A stretch of 26,116 nt of DNA from Saprospirales bacterium. GTDB lineage: Bacteria > Bacteroidota > Bacteroidia > Chitinophagales > JADIYW01. Every line of letters begins with the position of its first letter. Positions within the stretch are counted from its first letter, which is position 1. The translations under genes and the position numbers were made by a program. The stretch covers positions 1-26,116 of the forward strand of contig JADJSS010000013.1 of the NCBI GenBank assembly GCA_016711605.1, in the 5' to 3' direction. The notes below the pieces were generated by a model. The model ran no database searches. It saw nothing but the letters and a program-made list of their open reading frames with translations, and was not told the DNA's origin. Of this stretch, positions 8,493 to 16,073 are shown piece after piece.

Positions 8493-10493
8493 ATGAATAG
8501 AGTACTAATACTGATTAGCTTTCTTTTTACCGTAAATTTTTCTTTTTCGCAAAAACAAGGACAAGCTTTAATTGATTCCATTGAACAAGAATTGCCTAAA
8601 ATAAAAGAGGATACGACAAAAGCAAAAGCAATGTATAAAATTGCAGCAACTTATTATTCTGTTAATTTAGATAATTGTATACAACAAGCCAATCAAGGTT
8701 TAAAATTCAGTGAAAAAATAAACTATAAAAGAGGTGTTGCAAATTTTTTAATGCTAATTGGTTTGGCAAACAGCGATAACGGAAATGATAGTATTGGTTT
8801 AATTTATCTTAAAAAAAGTTTGCAATCATATACTGATTTAATTGGAAAAGAAGACGTGCGTTTTAATTTAGTATCAAACAACGTAAATATTGGAAGAGTT
8901 TATAAGCATTTAAGTGATTTTACTAAAGCGCAAAAATATTATTTTGATGCACTTGCCATTGCATTAAAATTGAATGATCCATCACAAACATCATTGTGTT
9001 ACAACAATATTTCAGCATTGTATTTAGGCCAAAACAATTATACACAAGCATTAAAATATGGACACCTATGTTTAAAGTTAGGAAAAGAAAGTAATTCCAT
9101 TAAAGCTCAATTAGATGGTTACACTATTTTAAGTAGTTCCTATTTAGGGTCAAAAGACACAGTAAATGCAATAAAAATATTGAATCAAGGTTTAGCTTTG
9201 AGCAAAACAAATGAAGCAAAAAAGCAAGAAGCAATTTTCTTAAGTAATTTAGGTGATTTGTATGAACGTAATCCAATCCAAGCTTTAACGTATAAACTAC
9301 AAGCAAAGTCAATTTGGGATTCGTTTAGCTCTAATAATATAATGGCAGTTTCTAATTTTGCAAGTATAGGAAAATCTTATTTAGATTTATGTAAGTTAAA
9401 AGAAACTCAACTAAATACATCTGAATTAATTGCCAAAGCAACTTATTATCTGGAAAATGCTAAACAGCAATGTATTGCTATAGAGTCGCAAGAATTATTA
9501 TTGCAAATTAATCAAAACTTAGCTGAACTCTATGCAATAAAAGGTGATTACAAGAATGCATATCTTCATTTTAAAGATTTTTATACCATCAATGATTCTC
9601 TTTTTTCTCAAGAAAATAAAAACAAAATTGCTGAAATTGACGGCAATTATCAACTTTCATTAAAAGATAAAGAAATACAATTAAACCAAGTAACTATTGC
9701 TTCGCAAAAAAAGCAACGTTTATTTTTTATTATTGGTTTGATATTGATTTCTGCTATTGGATTACTACTATTTAGACAAAATAAAATTAGAAAAAAAACA
9801 AACACTACTTTGTTGCACTTAAATAATGAATTAGATGAAGCCAATAAAATAAAAGCAAAATTCTTTGCCATCATTAGTCACGATTTACGTTCGCCAATTG
9901 CCAACTTAGTTAGTTTTTTGGATTTGAAAAGAGAAAATCCTGAATTATTATCTGCAGAAAATGCGTTAAAACATCAACAAAATATAACACAAACAGCCGA
10001 AGATTTATTAGAAACCATGGAAAGTATGTTGCTTTTGAGCAAAGGACAAATGGAAACGTTTAAACCTACAAAAAGTCAAATTCAAGTAGATGATTTATTT
10101 TTGTATGTACAGAAATATTTTGCCAACATTAATGCTATTCAATTTAATTTTAGCAATCCACAAAAACTATCCGTTTTTACAGATGAAAATTACCTTAAAA
10201 CCATCATGCATAATTTAACTGCAAATGCCATAAAAATTTTAAAAGATAAACCGAATGCAACGATTGATTGGTCTTGTTATCAAAAAGACAATCAAATTAT
10301 TTTAAGTATAAAAGATAATGGTGCTGGTGCAAACAAAGAACAAGTAAAAGCATTGTTTGAAGAAAGCAATACAGTAAACACTAAAACAGGATTAGGTTTG
10401 CATATCATTAGAGATTTAGCAAAAGCCATAGATTGTGTAATAAAAATGGATGCACAAAATAATGTTGGCACTACATTTTTATTAGCTATTTAA
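8493..10493 (+). CDS. TPR-containing sensor histidine kinase
   Basis: This is an intact 666-residue membrane sensor kinase. After a signal peptide (MNRVLILISFLFTVNFSFSQ), about 370 residues of TPR-like helices lie in the periplasm (for example YKHLSDFTKAQKYYFDALAIAL, NNISALYLGQNNYTQALKYG, LAELYAIKGDYKNAYLHFKDFY). One membrane segment follows (LFFIIGLILISAIGLLLF, about residues 408-428), then a coiled coil, the H-box FFAIISHDLRSPIANL with phospho-His about residue 463 (9879-9881), the N-box HNLTANAIK (Asn about 578), DNGAG and GLGLHI of the ATP-binding domain. The ATG at 8493 is preferred to an upstream Leu codon because it opens the signal peptide and follows a promoter-like element. The kinase should phosphorylate the LytTR regulator encoded convergently; their 3' ends overlap by 8 bases. 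It sits inside the lipoprotein array. Confidence 0.93.
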   Translation: MNRVLILISFLFTVNFSFSQKQGQALIDSIEQELPKIKEDTTKAKAMYKIAATYYSVNLDNCIQQANQGLKFSEKINYKRGVANFLMLIGLANSDNGNDSIGLIYLKKSLQSYTDLIGKEDVRFNLVSNNVNIGRVYKHLSDFTKAQKYYFDALAIALKLNDPSQTSLCYNNISALYLGQNNYTQALKYGHLCLKLGKESNSIKAQLDGYTILSSSYLGSKDTVNAIKILNQGLALSKTNEAKKQEAIFLSNLGDLYERNPIQALTYKLQAKSIWDSFSSNNIMAVSNFASIGKSYLDLCKLKETQLNTSELIAKATYYLENAKQQCIAIESQELLLQINQNLAELYAIKGDYKNAYLHFKDFYTINDSLFSQENKNKIAEIDGNYQLSLKDKEIQLNQVTIASQKKQRLFFIIGLILISAIGLLLFRQNKIRKKTNTTLLHLNNELDEANKIKAKFFAIISHDLRSPIANLVSFLDLKRENPELLSAENALKHQQNITQTAEDLLETMESMLLLSKGQMETFKPTKSQIQVDDLFLYVQKYFANINAIQFNFSNPQKLSVFTDENYLKTIMHNLTANAIKILKDKPNATIDWSCYQKDNQIILSIKDNGAGANKEQVKALFEESNTVNTKTGLGLHIIRDLAKAIDCVIKMDAQNNVGTTFLLAI

Positions 10494-11193
10494 GCAGTAA
10501 TCCTACACTTTCTTTATAACTTCTGCCTATTGGCAATGCTATATTTTGCACCATAATTTGTTGTGTAGAAATTTTTTGAATAAAATGTTTCTGAACTGCG
10601 TAACTTCTATGAATACGGATAAAAGTTTCAAATGCTTTTTCTTTCAACAAATTTCCAATGTTTAATAAAACATGATATCTTTTATGTTCAGTTACAATTG
10701 TTGTATAATCTTTTAATGCTTCTAAATACACAATTTCACCTAATTTTATTTTAATTTGTTCATTGCCATCTTTAATAAAAATGGTATCAGCACCTAACGT
10801 TAAATCAAACATGGTCGCTTTTTGTTGTATTTCTAAAAAATGCTGTAAACGTTGCATCGAAAATCCAAATCGTTCAGCATTTATTGGCTTTAACAAGAAA
10901 TCTAATGCATGTTGTTCAAAGCTTTCAAGCGCATAATCTAAATGCGATGTAATAAAAATACAAGCTTGTTCTTTGCCAATTTTAGCACGTAAATTAATTC
11001 CATTCATGCCAGGCAAATCAATATCTAAAAATAATACCGAAGGTCTTTTGATTTCAATTTCAGCTAAAGCACTTTCTGCATTGTCATAAATTCCTACTAC
11101 TTGTAAAAATGGATATTTTTTCACAGCAGCTTGTACGGTGAGTCTGTCTATTTCATTGTCGTCAACTATTATACAATTATATATCATTTGCAT
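10486..11193 (-). CDS. LytTR-family response regulator
   Basis: The 235-residue protein has a receiver domain (about residues 1-120) followed by a LytTR DNA-binding domain (about 135-235). Receiver landmarks are IIVDDNE (acidic pocket Asp11/Asp12), the phosphoacceptor Asp57 in LFLDIDLPGMNG, FITSH and the Lys102 of LLKPIN. The LytTR part shows FIKDGNEQIKIKLGEIVYLEALKDYTTIV, LNIGNLLKEKAFETFIRIHRSYAV and LPIGRSYKESV, all typical. LytTR proteins usually bind pairs of short direct repeats about two helical turns apart. Such a pair lies 25-57 bases before this gene's start. The gene is convergent with its likely kinase partner and overlaps it by 8 bases. Met3 at 11187 is an alternative start. The frame is intact. 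Confidence 0.95.
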   Translation of the reverse strand: MQMIYNCIIVDDNEIDRLTVQAAVKKYPFLQVVGIYDNAESALAEIEIKRPSVLFLDIDLPGMNGINLRAKIGKEQACIFITSHLDYALESFEQHALDFLLKPINAERFGFSMQRLQHFLEIQQKATMFDLTLGADTIFIKDGNEQIKIKLGEIVYLEALKDYTTIVTEHKRYHVLLNIGNLLKEKAFETFIRIHRSYAVQKHFIQKISTQQIMVQNIALPIGRSYKESVGLLLK

Positions 11194-11217
11194 ACGTTCA
11201 AAAATACAAAAAAATAC

Positions 11218-11250
11218 GTTGTTTATCGGTTTAAAATGTTGTTTGTCGAT
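11218..11250 (+). promoter_or_regulatory. Candidate LytTR operator, direct-repeat pair A
   Basis: GTTGTTTATC (from 11218) and GTTGTTTGTCGAT (11238-11250) are direct repeats with a period of exactly 20 bases, the spacing expected for a dimer binding one DNA face. The pair lies in the divergent region between the LytTR regulator (start 11193) and the lipoprotein gene at 11324. The same pair recurs at 12458-12490. It does not match the published generic LytTR repeat pattern exactly. Confidence 0.6.
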
Positions 11251-11323
11251 TCCTTGTTTTCAAACAAATTAAATTACAATAATATTACAATATTAAAATA
11301 CTGACCTAATTAAATTAAAGGAA

Positions 11324-11853
11324 ATGTCAACTAGAAAACTAATAACAATCTCATTTTTACGTTACTTACACTATTTGCATTAAGCTGTAAAAAGAAAATA
11401 AACAACCAGAAACGAATCCGTATCCGTATGCTAGTGAATGGAAATTAAAGAGTGTTACGAATATGCAATATCTAAAATATTATGAACAAAACAATGGTAT
11501 GCTTTCCACTGGATTTGATATCATTAATGGTGTTGCAACTAATATAAAGTTTTCAGCAGGAAAATCCGCTGGTACCTATTTTATATCTGCCATTGCTAAT
11601 CCAGATAAATATATGGATGTAAATAATTTGGGTTATACCTATCTTACATCACATGATTTCACAAATTCTACTTCTCAGTTATTCTCTTTAATTCCAATTA
11701 ATAGCGATGCAAATAGATTCTATATTAGATCTGTTTCAGATACTTTTAAATATTTATTGGCGACAAAAACGCTTAGTTCTCTACAAACAACAACTTGGCT
11801 CATTAAATGATTTCACTAGCTACGATAATACTTGGATTTTAGAAAAACCTTAA
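11324..11853 (+). CDS. Lipoprotein with a beta-trefoil-like domain, frameshifted
   Basis: The ATG at 11324 opens a signal peptide that reads, across one indel near 11355, like MSTRKLITIS...TLLTLFALSC with KKK after the Cys. A second indel near 11395-11400 leads into ENKQPETNPYPYASEWKLKSVTNM. The long frame from 11463 contains YFISAIANPDKYMDVNN, TSQLFSLIPINSDANRFYIRSVSDTFKYLLATK. The pattern 'KYMDV ... Q-F-L ... FYI' is like ricin-type beta-trefoil repeats, which often bind sugars. A third indel near 11780 joins to LNDFTSYDNTWILEKP and the stop at 11851-11853. Signal peptide and promoter resemble those of the gene at 12563, but the mature domains differ. Operator pair A ends 74 bases before the start codon. 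Confidence 0.65.
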
Positions 11854-11865
11854 AACCATAAAACT

Positions 11866-12456
11866 ATGAAAAATCTATTTTTAAAAATTTCGTTCCTTTT
11901 CTTATTTGTAGTGATAATGACAAGCTGCAAAAAAGAAAAAAACAACAATAACTCCAATATTATTGTAACGCCATTTAATTCAATTTTCAATTTAAGTTCA
12001 GAAGATACAACAGTATATAAAGAGTTAGATATTGATAAAGATGGTGCTAAAGATTTTACAGTTATTATGAAGTATCAGTATAAAGAAAGATTAGGAAACA
12101 ATAACTATGTATATATGTATGCTTCTAAAATTCAAAATGAAGTCTTAGCACACCTCGGAAGTATTGAAGGATATTTTCTAAATGAGCTTACCACGTCAGA
12201 TTCTATTTCACCAACTTCTACCATTTGGATTCCAGAAGCATCTGCTGCTACATACTGGACACAATCTCGAATTAGCATTAATGAAGGCATTGCTGGAAAA
12301 GGAAATTCCATCATTGGACTTCGTTTTTTAATTGGTGCAGATTTACATTATGGTTGGTTAAAACTAAACGTGTCTTCAGATTATAGAACTATCACCATTA
12401 TAGAAGCTGCTTATGATAAAAGACCCAACACATCTATTCTAGCTGGTGAAAAATAA
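11866..12456 (+). CDS. Surface-type lipoprotein, Asp-motif/Gly-Trp family, paralogue 4
   Basis: The intact 196-residue frame has signal MKNLFLKISFLFLFVVIMTSC and the post-Cys charge cluster KKEKNNN. The mature part repeats the family plan: ELDIDKDGAKDFTVIMKY (Asp-rich motif), STIWIPEASAATYW (cf. SSIWYRY in paralogue 3), GIAGKGNSIIGLRFLIGADLHYGWLKLNVSSDYRTITIIEAAYDKRPNTSILAGEK-type ending. It is a distant copy of paralogues 1 and 3, now on the far side of the kinase/regulator pair. A 26-base block ending inside the coding start (AAACCATAAAACTATG, then AAAAATCTAT) is shared with the gene at 12966. It starts 12 bases after the previous stop, so the two are likely cotranscribed. Confidence 0.87.
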   Translation: MKNLFLKISFLFLFVVIMTSCKKEKNNNNSNIIVTPFNSIFNLSSEDTTVYKELDIDKDGAKDFTVIMKYQYKERLGNNNYVYMYASKIQNEVLAHLGSIEGYFLNELTTSDSISPTSTIWIPEASAATYWTQSRISINEGIAGKGNSIIGLRFLIGADLHYGWLKLNVSSDYRTITIIEAAYDKRPNTSILAGEK

Positions 12457-12457
12457 T

Positions 12458-12490
12458 GTTATTTATCTATCAATTGTGTTGTTTGTCGAT
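12458..12490 (+). promoter_or_regulatory. Candidate LytTR operator, direct-repeat pair B
   Basis: GTTATTTATC (from 12458) and GTTGTTTGTCGAT (12478-12490) repeat the layout of the site at 11218-11250: the second 13 bases are identical, the first 10 differ at one position, and the 20-base period is the same. It ends 73 bases before the ATG at 12563. Confidence 0.6.
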
Positions 12491-12562
12491 ACTCTATTTC
12501 AATGCAAATTTATTAATTACATTTTTACATCATCAAATTAATCACCGATAAAAAACAAAAAA

Positions 12563-12954
12563 ATGAACACAAAAAAATCAATTACAATTGCATTTTTTGC
12601 ATTACTTACAATCATTGCTGTAAGCTGTAAAAAAGATAAAAACAAAACCGAATTATTAACTAAAGCACCATGGAAATTAACTAATCTCATTTTAACAGAT
12701 GGTACAGATTATACCGAAGATTGCCATAAGGACAATTCAATAACATTTAGAACAGATGGAACTGGATCTATTAACATTGGAACAAATATTTGCAAGAAGG
12801 AACAAGCCTTGAAGAAGAAAATTTGACGATTAATTGGTGTTTAATAGTGATGAAACATTTTTGCAATAGATGGAGAAGTGTTTGAAATAGCAACATTAGA
12901 CGCCAATAACCTAGTGTTAAAGACTCATTTGGTACTCAAAAATATAAACACTAA
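12563..12954 (+). CDS. Lipocalin-like lipoprotein, frameshifted
   Basis: The signal peptide is MNTKKSITIAFFALLTIIAVSC, with KKDKNKTE after the Cys. The mature part opens LLTKAPWKLTNLILTDGTDYTEDCHKDN, then ITFRTDGTGSINIG, which is the 'APWKLT ... FxxDGT' pattern of small Bacteroidota lipocalin-like proteins. The open frame stops at 12824-12826, but the domain resumes in other frames as EEENLTINWCL, NSDETFLQ, IDGEVFEIATLDANNLVLK and DSFGTQKYKH, with the real stop probably at 12952-12954. Indels fall near 12800, 12840, 12860 and 12920. It follows operator pair B. The promoter region resembles that of 11324, including TTTCAA and CAAATT elements at matching distances. The ligand is unknown. Confidence 0.75.
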
Positions 12955-12965
12955 ACCATAAAACT

Positions 12966-13619
12966 ATGAAAAATCTATCTTCCAAAATCTTGTTTATAAT
13001 CTTGTTTTTGTTTGCTATAGTTAGTTGTAAAAAAGAAAAAAATACAATAAACACAACACCAAAAATAGATTCTACTTTAGTAACCTTATACAACACTGTT
13101 ACTATCAATAATCAATTTGTTGGTGGTGCTGCATTTGTAGATTTAGATAAAGGTGAATTATATGATATGACTTCTGCCGATTATCCTGATGCAATAGATC
13201 ATCAAGAAAAAATAGATGCTGTATATTATACTTATGGAACAGGAATAAATAATAGTAGAGTTTTTATAAATCCATTTGAATTATGTGGTACTGCTAGTGG
13301 CACTGCCGCAAATCTATGTGATAACCAATATAATGGAATTTCAAAATGGAGCATAAAAAATAATACACAATTTAATTTAACAACTATTACATACAGCCAA
13401 TTGTTACAAATAAAATATAACTTTCAATTAGATAGCGTTTACAACAAATCAGTTAAAGACGACCCAAGTTATTTTAATAAAGTTGCAGGATTGTATAGTG
13501 GCGATGTTTATCGTTTTAAAACAAATTTAGGGAAAGGCTTATTTGTAATTAGTAATGCAACAGGAGAAGAAAATACTTTAGGTGAGTTAATAATTAGTAT
13601 TTTATATTTGAAAGACTAA
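12966..13619 (+). CDS. Unknown lipoprotein of 217 residues
   Basis: The frame is intact. The signal is MKNLSSKILFIILFLFAIVSC, followed by KKEKNTIN, the charge cluster common to this array. I do not recognise the mature domain. It has GGAAFVDLDKGELYDMTSADYPDA, two Cys that could pair in FELCGTASGTAANLCDNQY, and an end VAGLYSGDVYRFKTNLGKGLFVISNATGEENTLGELIISILYLKD that looks like a row of beta strands. The last part (YRFKTN-GK-GLFVISN) recalls domains in other Bacteroidota lipoproteins but is not enough to name one. It starts 11 bases after the previous gene and shares the 26-base leader with 11866. Confidence 0.85.
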   Translation: MKNLSSKILFIILFLFAIVSCKKEKNTINTTPKIDSTLVTLYNTVTINNQFVGGAAFVDLDKGELYDMTSADYPDAIDHQEKIDAVYYTYGTGINNSRVFINPFELCGTASGTAANLCDNQYNGISKWSIKNNTQFNLTTITYSQLLQIKYNFQLDSVYNKSVKDDPSYFNKVAGLYSGDVYRFKTNLGKGLFVISNATGEENTLGELIISILYLKD

Positions 13620-13674
13620 AAAATACACTTAATAATAATTAAATTTAAAATTATTTACCATTAAATCAAAAGCC

Positions 13675-14472
13675 ATGAAGAAGCAAACAAAAATAAAATC
13701 TATTTTTACATTGTATTTTTACAATTTCAGCATTCAACTTCAATGCATGTACACCAACACCAGGCGGTGGTACTAATACATTTACAAAGGTTGTAAATAG
13801 AATTGAAATATCAACCAACAACGTACAATATAAAATTTATTTACAAGACACCGCAACATCTGTCAACCGAAAAGGAATTGTTTTACTTGAAGTGGCAATA
13901 ATGAAAGCAACCCAACAACTGGTAGTTTAACAGGTGGATTGGAAAATAATGTTTGTTTAGAGTTAGCTAAACTTGGATATATTGCTGTTATTGTTGCATA
14001 TCGTGATCAGCCAGCTGTAAACTGGAATGACGGTGGTGTGAGTTGGAATGCAAACTGCGAAATGCTTGCTACAGATTTAAGTAACGTTGCCAATACGATA
14101 ATTACAAAATACGGTGCAGGATTAACTCGTGCAAAAGTAATTACTGGTGGTGTGTCTTATACTTCTTATGCGTTGTTAAGCAACATTGCTGTAAGTACTA
14201 CATTAGCCAATACTAAAGGCGTACTAGCTACTTGTGGTTCTACAGGAAGTTGGCAAGCTCAAAATTTTAAAATTCCTGTGTACACCATTAATTGCGCTGG
14301 AAATCCTGAAGGCGATCTGAGTGGACAAGCATTGATTAATGCAATTACAAATCCAAGTATTAAATCAAATAGTGGTTTTTATTTAGATAATGCATGTAGT
14401 ACACATTGTGGTGGAAACATAACAACATGGACAACTAAAATGATTGACAGAGTGAAAATTTGGGTTCCTTAA
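13675..14472 (+). CDS. Secreted alpha/beta hydrolase, frameshifted near its start
   Basis: The ATG at 13675 gives MKKQTKIKSIFTL, and across an indel near 13715 the signal continues to a lipobox-like FNACTP; another indel near 13890 leads to the long frame. The visible catalytic set fits the alpha/beta hydrolase fold: a nucleophile elbow ITGGVSYTSYAL with Ser at 14155-14157, an Asp in NPEGDLSG (14314-14316) and a His in STHCGG (14404-14406), in the usual order. Strands LAKLGYIAVIVAYRDQPAVNW and GVLATCGSTGSW also suit the fold. This probable esterase-type enzyme shares its leader (AAAAGCCATGA) and its 'NACTP-GG' start with the GH5 gene at 7312. The substrate is unknown. Confidence 0.78.
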
Positions 14473-15044
14473 AGTATGTGTTTTAATTGATGAATTGACT
14501 TCATTAATAAATCCAATTTCAATAATTTGATTTTTTCAAAATCAGAGCACATTCTTCTAAACTCTGATCTCAATGTAAGGTTGCTCAGAATTGCATTTTT
14601 CATTGAATAATCAGTATTCAATGTTTAGCTATATTATCATAATTTCATTTGTTTTCTTTTTTGCCTTTTATGGTTTATTTTTTTTGACAAAAATTAAATA
14701 TCTATCACTTTGGTATAATTGGTCTACGTTTTTTAATGATGGAAATACAAACAGATCGTTTTTTAATACACTATTTTTTAGAGTTTAAATATGTGTAAAT
14801 AGTATATAAAATTATTATTTAGTATTTTTTATTCCAATATAAGATTTACGTTTTTTGCGTCTTTGCGTGAAAACAAATACAATATTAGATTAGACTAAAA
14901 TAAATTAAGTAATAGTATAATATAAAAAGTAGAAAATGACTGGAATACGAATCAAAATAAAAGAATAAAGGAGTTGTAATCAAAAATCTCTACTTATTCT
15001 ACTTTAGTCTTTAATCTTTCAAATTAATACATCAAACAAAATAA
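14473..15044. other. Gene-free AT-rich interval
   Basis: No convincing gene is seen in this 572-base gap between convergent genes. A 65-codon frame at 14591-14788 is very rich in Phe and has no start context. A weak inverted repeat (ATCAGAG ... CTCTGAT, 14541-14568) may act in termination. A short element TTTGCGTCTTTGCGTGAAAA (14854-14873) resembles an element in the 17885-18130 region. Confidence 0.6.
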
Positions 15045-15734
15045 CTAATCTCTACGACGAGAATTAGTTAAGATTGAAATGTAGTAAAGTAAAGTAACTA
15101 ATGAACCTAATGCAGCAACCACGTATGTTGATGCTGCCCATTTTAATGCGCTTTTTGCTTTTTCGTGTTGTTGTGATTGCATAATTCCAGCAGTATCTAA
15201 CCATTTTAAGGCACGTGCAGAAGCATCAAATTCTACTGGTAAAGTTACGAATGTAAATAAGGTTGTTAACGAAAATAAAATTACACCAACTAGTAATAAT
15301 GTAGTATTTCCTTTGTAAGCTAACATTAAACCTGCTAAAATAATCCATTGTACAAATTTAGAACTGAAGTTGACTACAGGTACTAGCTTTGAACGAAAAC
15401 CTAACCATGTATATGCGCGTGCATGCTGTACTGCATGACCGCATTCGTGTGCTGCAACGGCTGCTGCAGCTACATTTGCTTGTGCATATACCCAATCACT
15501 AAGGTTTACTGTTTTATCAGCTGGATTGTAATGGTCTGTTAGTTGACCTGGTACAGAAATTACTTGCACATCATTTATTCCATTCTCGTGTAGCATGCGC
15601 TCGGCAATTTCCTTTCCTGTTAAATTTAATGGTAGCTCTGAGTATTCTTTAAAACGACGTTTTAGCGTATTACTTACTAACCAGCTTACACCCATAATTA
15701 TTATAGATATTAGATAAATGCCATTCATTCCCAT
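15045..15734 (-). CDS. Membrane zinc metallopeptidase, YugP type
   Basis: This 229-residue protein belongs to the Zn_peptidase_2 (YugP-like) family of membrane-bound zinc peptidases, whose targets are mostly unknown. The zinc motif HECGH is at residues 96-100 (in AAVAAHECGHAVQHA), with the Glu expected to activate water. A membrane segment at the N-terminus (about 5-20) is followed by a conserved stretch GKEIAERMLHENGINDVQVI and DHYNPADKTVNLSD, then two hydrophobic segments (about 128-170) and a last one (about 205-222). FDASARALKWL, typical of the family, contains a likely further zinc ligand. The frame is intact and the length is as expected. It lies 12 bases after the DUF4286-like gene on the same strand, so it is probably in that operon. 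Confidence 0.93.
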   Translation of the reverse strand: MGMNGIYLISIIIMGVSWLVSNTLKRRFKEYSELPLNLTGKEIAERMLHENGINDVQVISVPGQLTDHYNPADKTVNLSDWVYAQANVAAAAVAAHECGHAVQHARAYTWLGFRSKLVPVVNFSSKFVQWIILAGLMLAYKGNTTLLLVGVILFSLTTLFTFVTLPVEFDASARALKWLDTAGIMQSQQHEKAKSALKWAASTYVVAALGSLVTLLYYISILTNSRRRD

Positions 15735-15746
15735 AAGTTGTATTTT

Positions 15747-16031
15747 TTATATTTTTTTTAAAATCGAACTGAAAAATAATACTTTTTCTCCAAAAGTATT
15801 ATTTATAGCTTGTTTAAATTTTGCATCATAAACAGCAATATGTGTGTTAAAAGTTCCTTAGTCTTCAAATTTAATTTGAAAACAGTAGGTGATGCCATCT
15901 AAGCTGTCTTCGTTTAATAATTGAAATAAGTCTGTTTCATCTTTTAAATTCTTAAAAAAATCATCTAAAAATAAACGAAAATTTACTATTTCGTTTAAAT
16001 CTACTTTAAATGTGGTGTTGTATAGAATCAT
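15747..16031 (-). CDS. DUF4286-like small protein with an in-frame stop
   Basis: Too short and broken to stand out as an open frame, this gene reads from ATG at 16029-16031 as MILYNTTFKVDLNEIVNFRLFL, then LLNEDSLDGITYCFQIKFED. A TAA at 15858-15860 interrupts codon 58, and the same frame continues GTFNTHIAVYDAKFKQAIN, FGEKVLFFSSILKKI to a TAA at 15747-15749. The order 'MI-YN ... GITY-Q ... H---Y---F---F---FGE--L-F-SLL' is that of DUF4286, a small cytoplasmic family of about 100 residues with no assigned job. The stop is likely an error or a recent mutation, because both halves keep the family pattern. It lies between a TPR protein gene and the zinc peptidase gene. Confidence 0.65.
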
Positions 16032-16073
16032 TCGAATTGTGAATTATAAATTTTGAATTATGAATTATTTTTT

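Noticed and set aside
14591..14788. 65-codon open frame on the + strand
   Set aside because: Very Phe-rich, low-complexity product in AT-rich spacer, with no leader or family signal; it looks like chance.
7100..15860. Alternative genetic code reading TAG or TAA as sense
   Set aside because: TAA and TAG both end clearly bounded genes here (for example TAG of lepA, TAA of the kinase); only two in-frame stops are seen.
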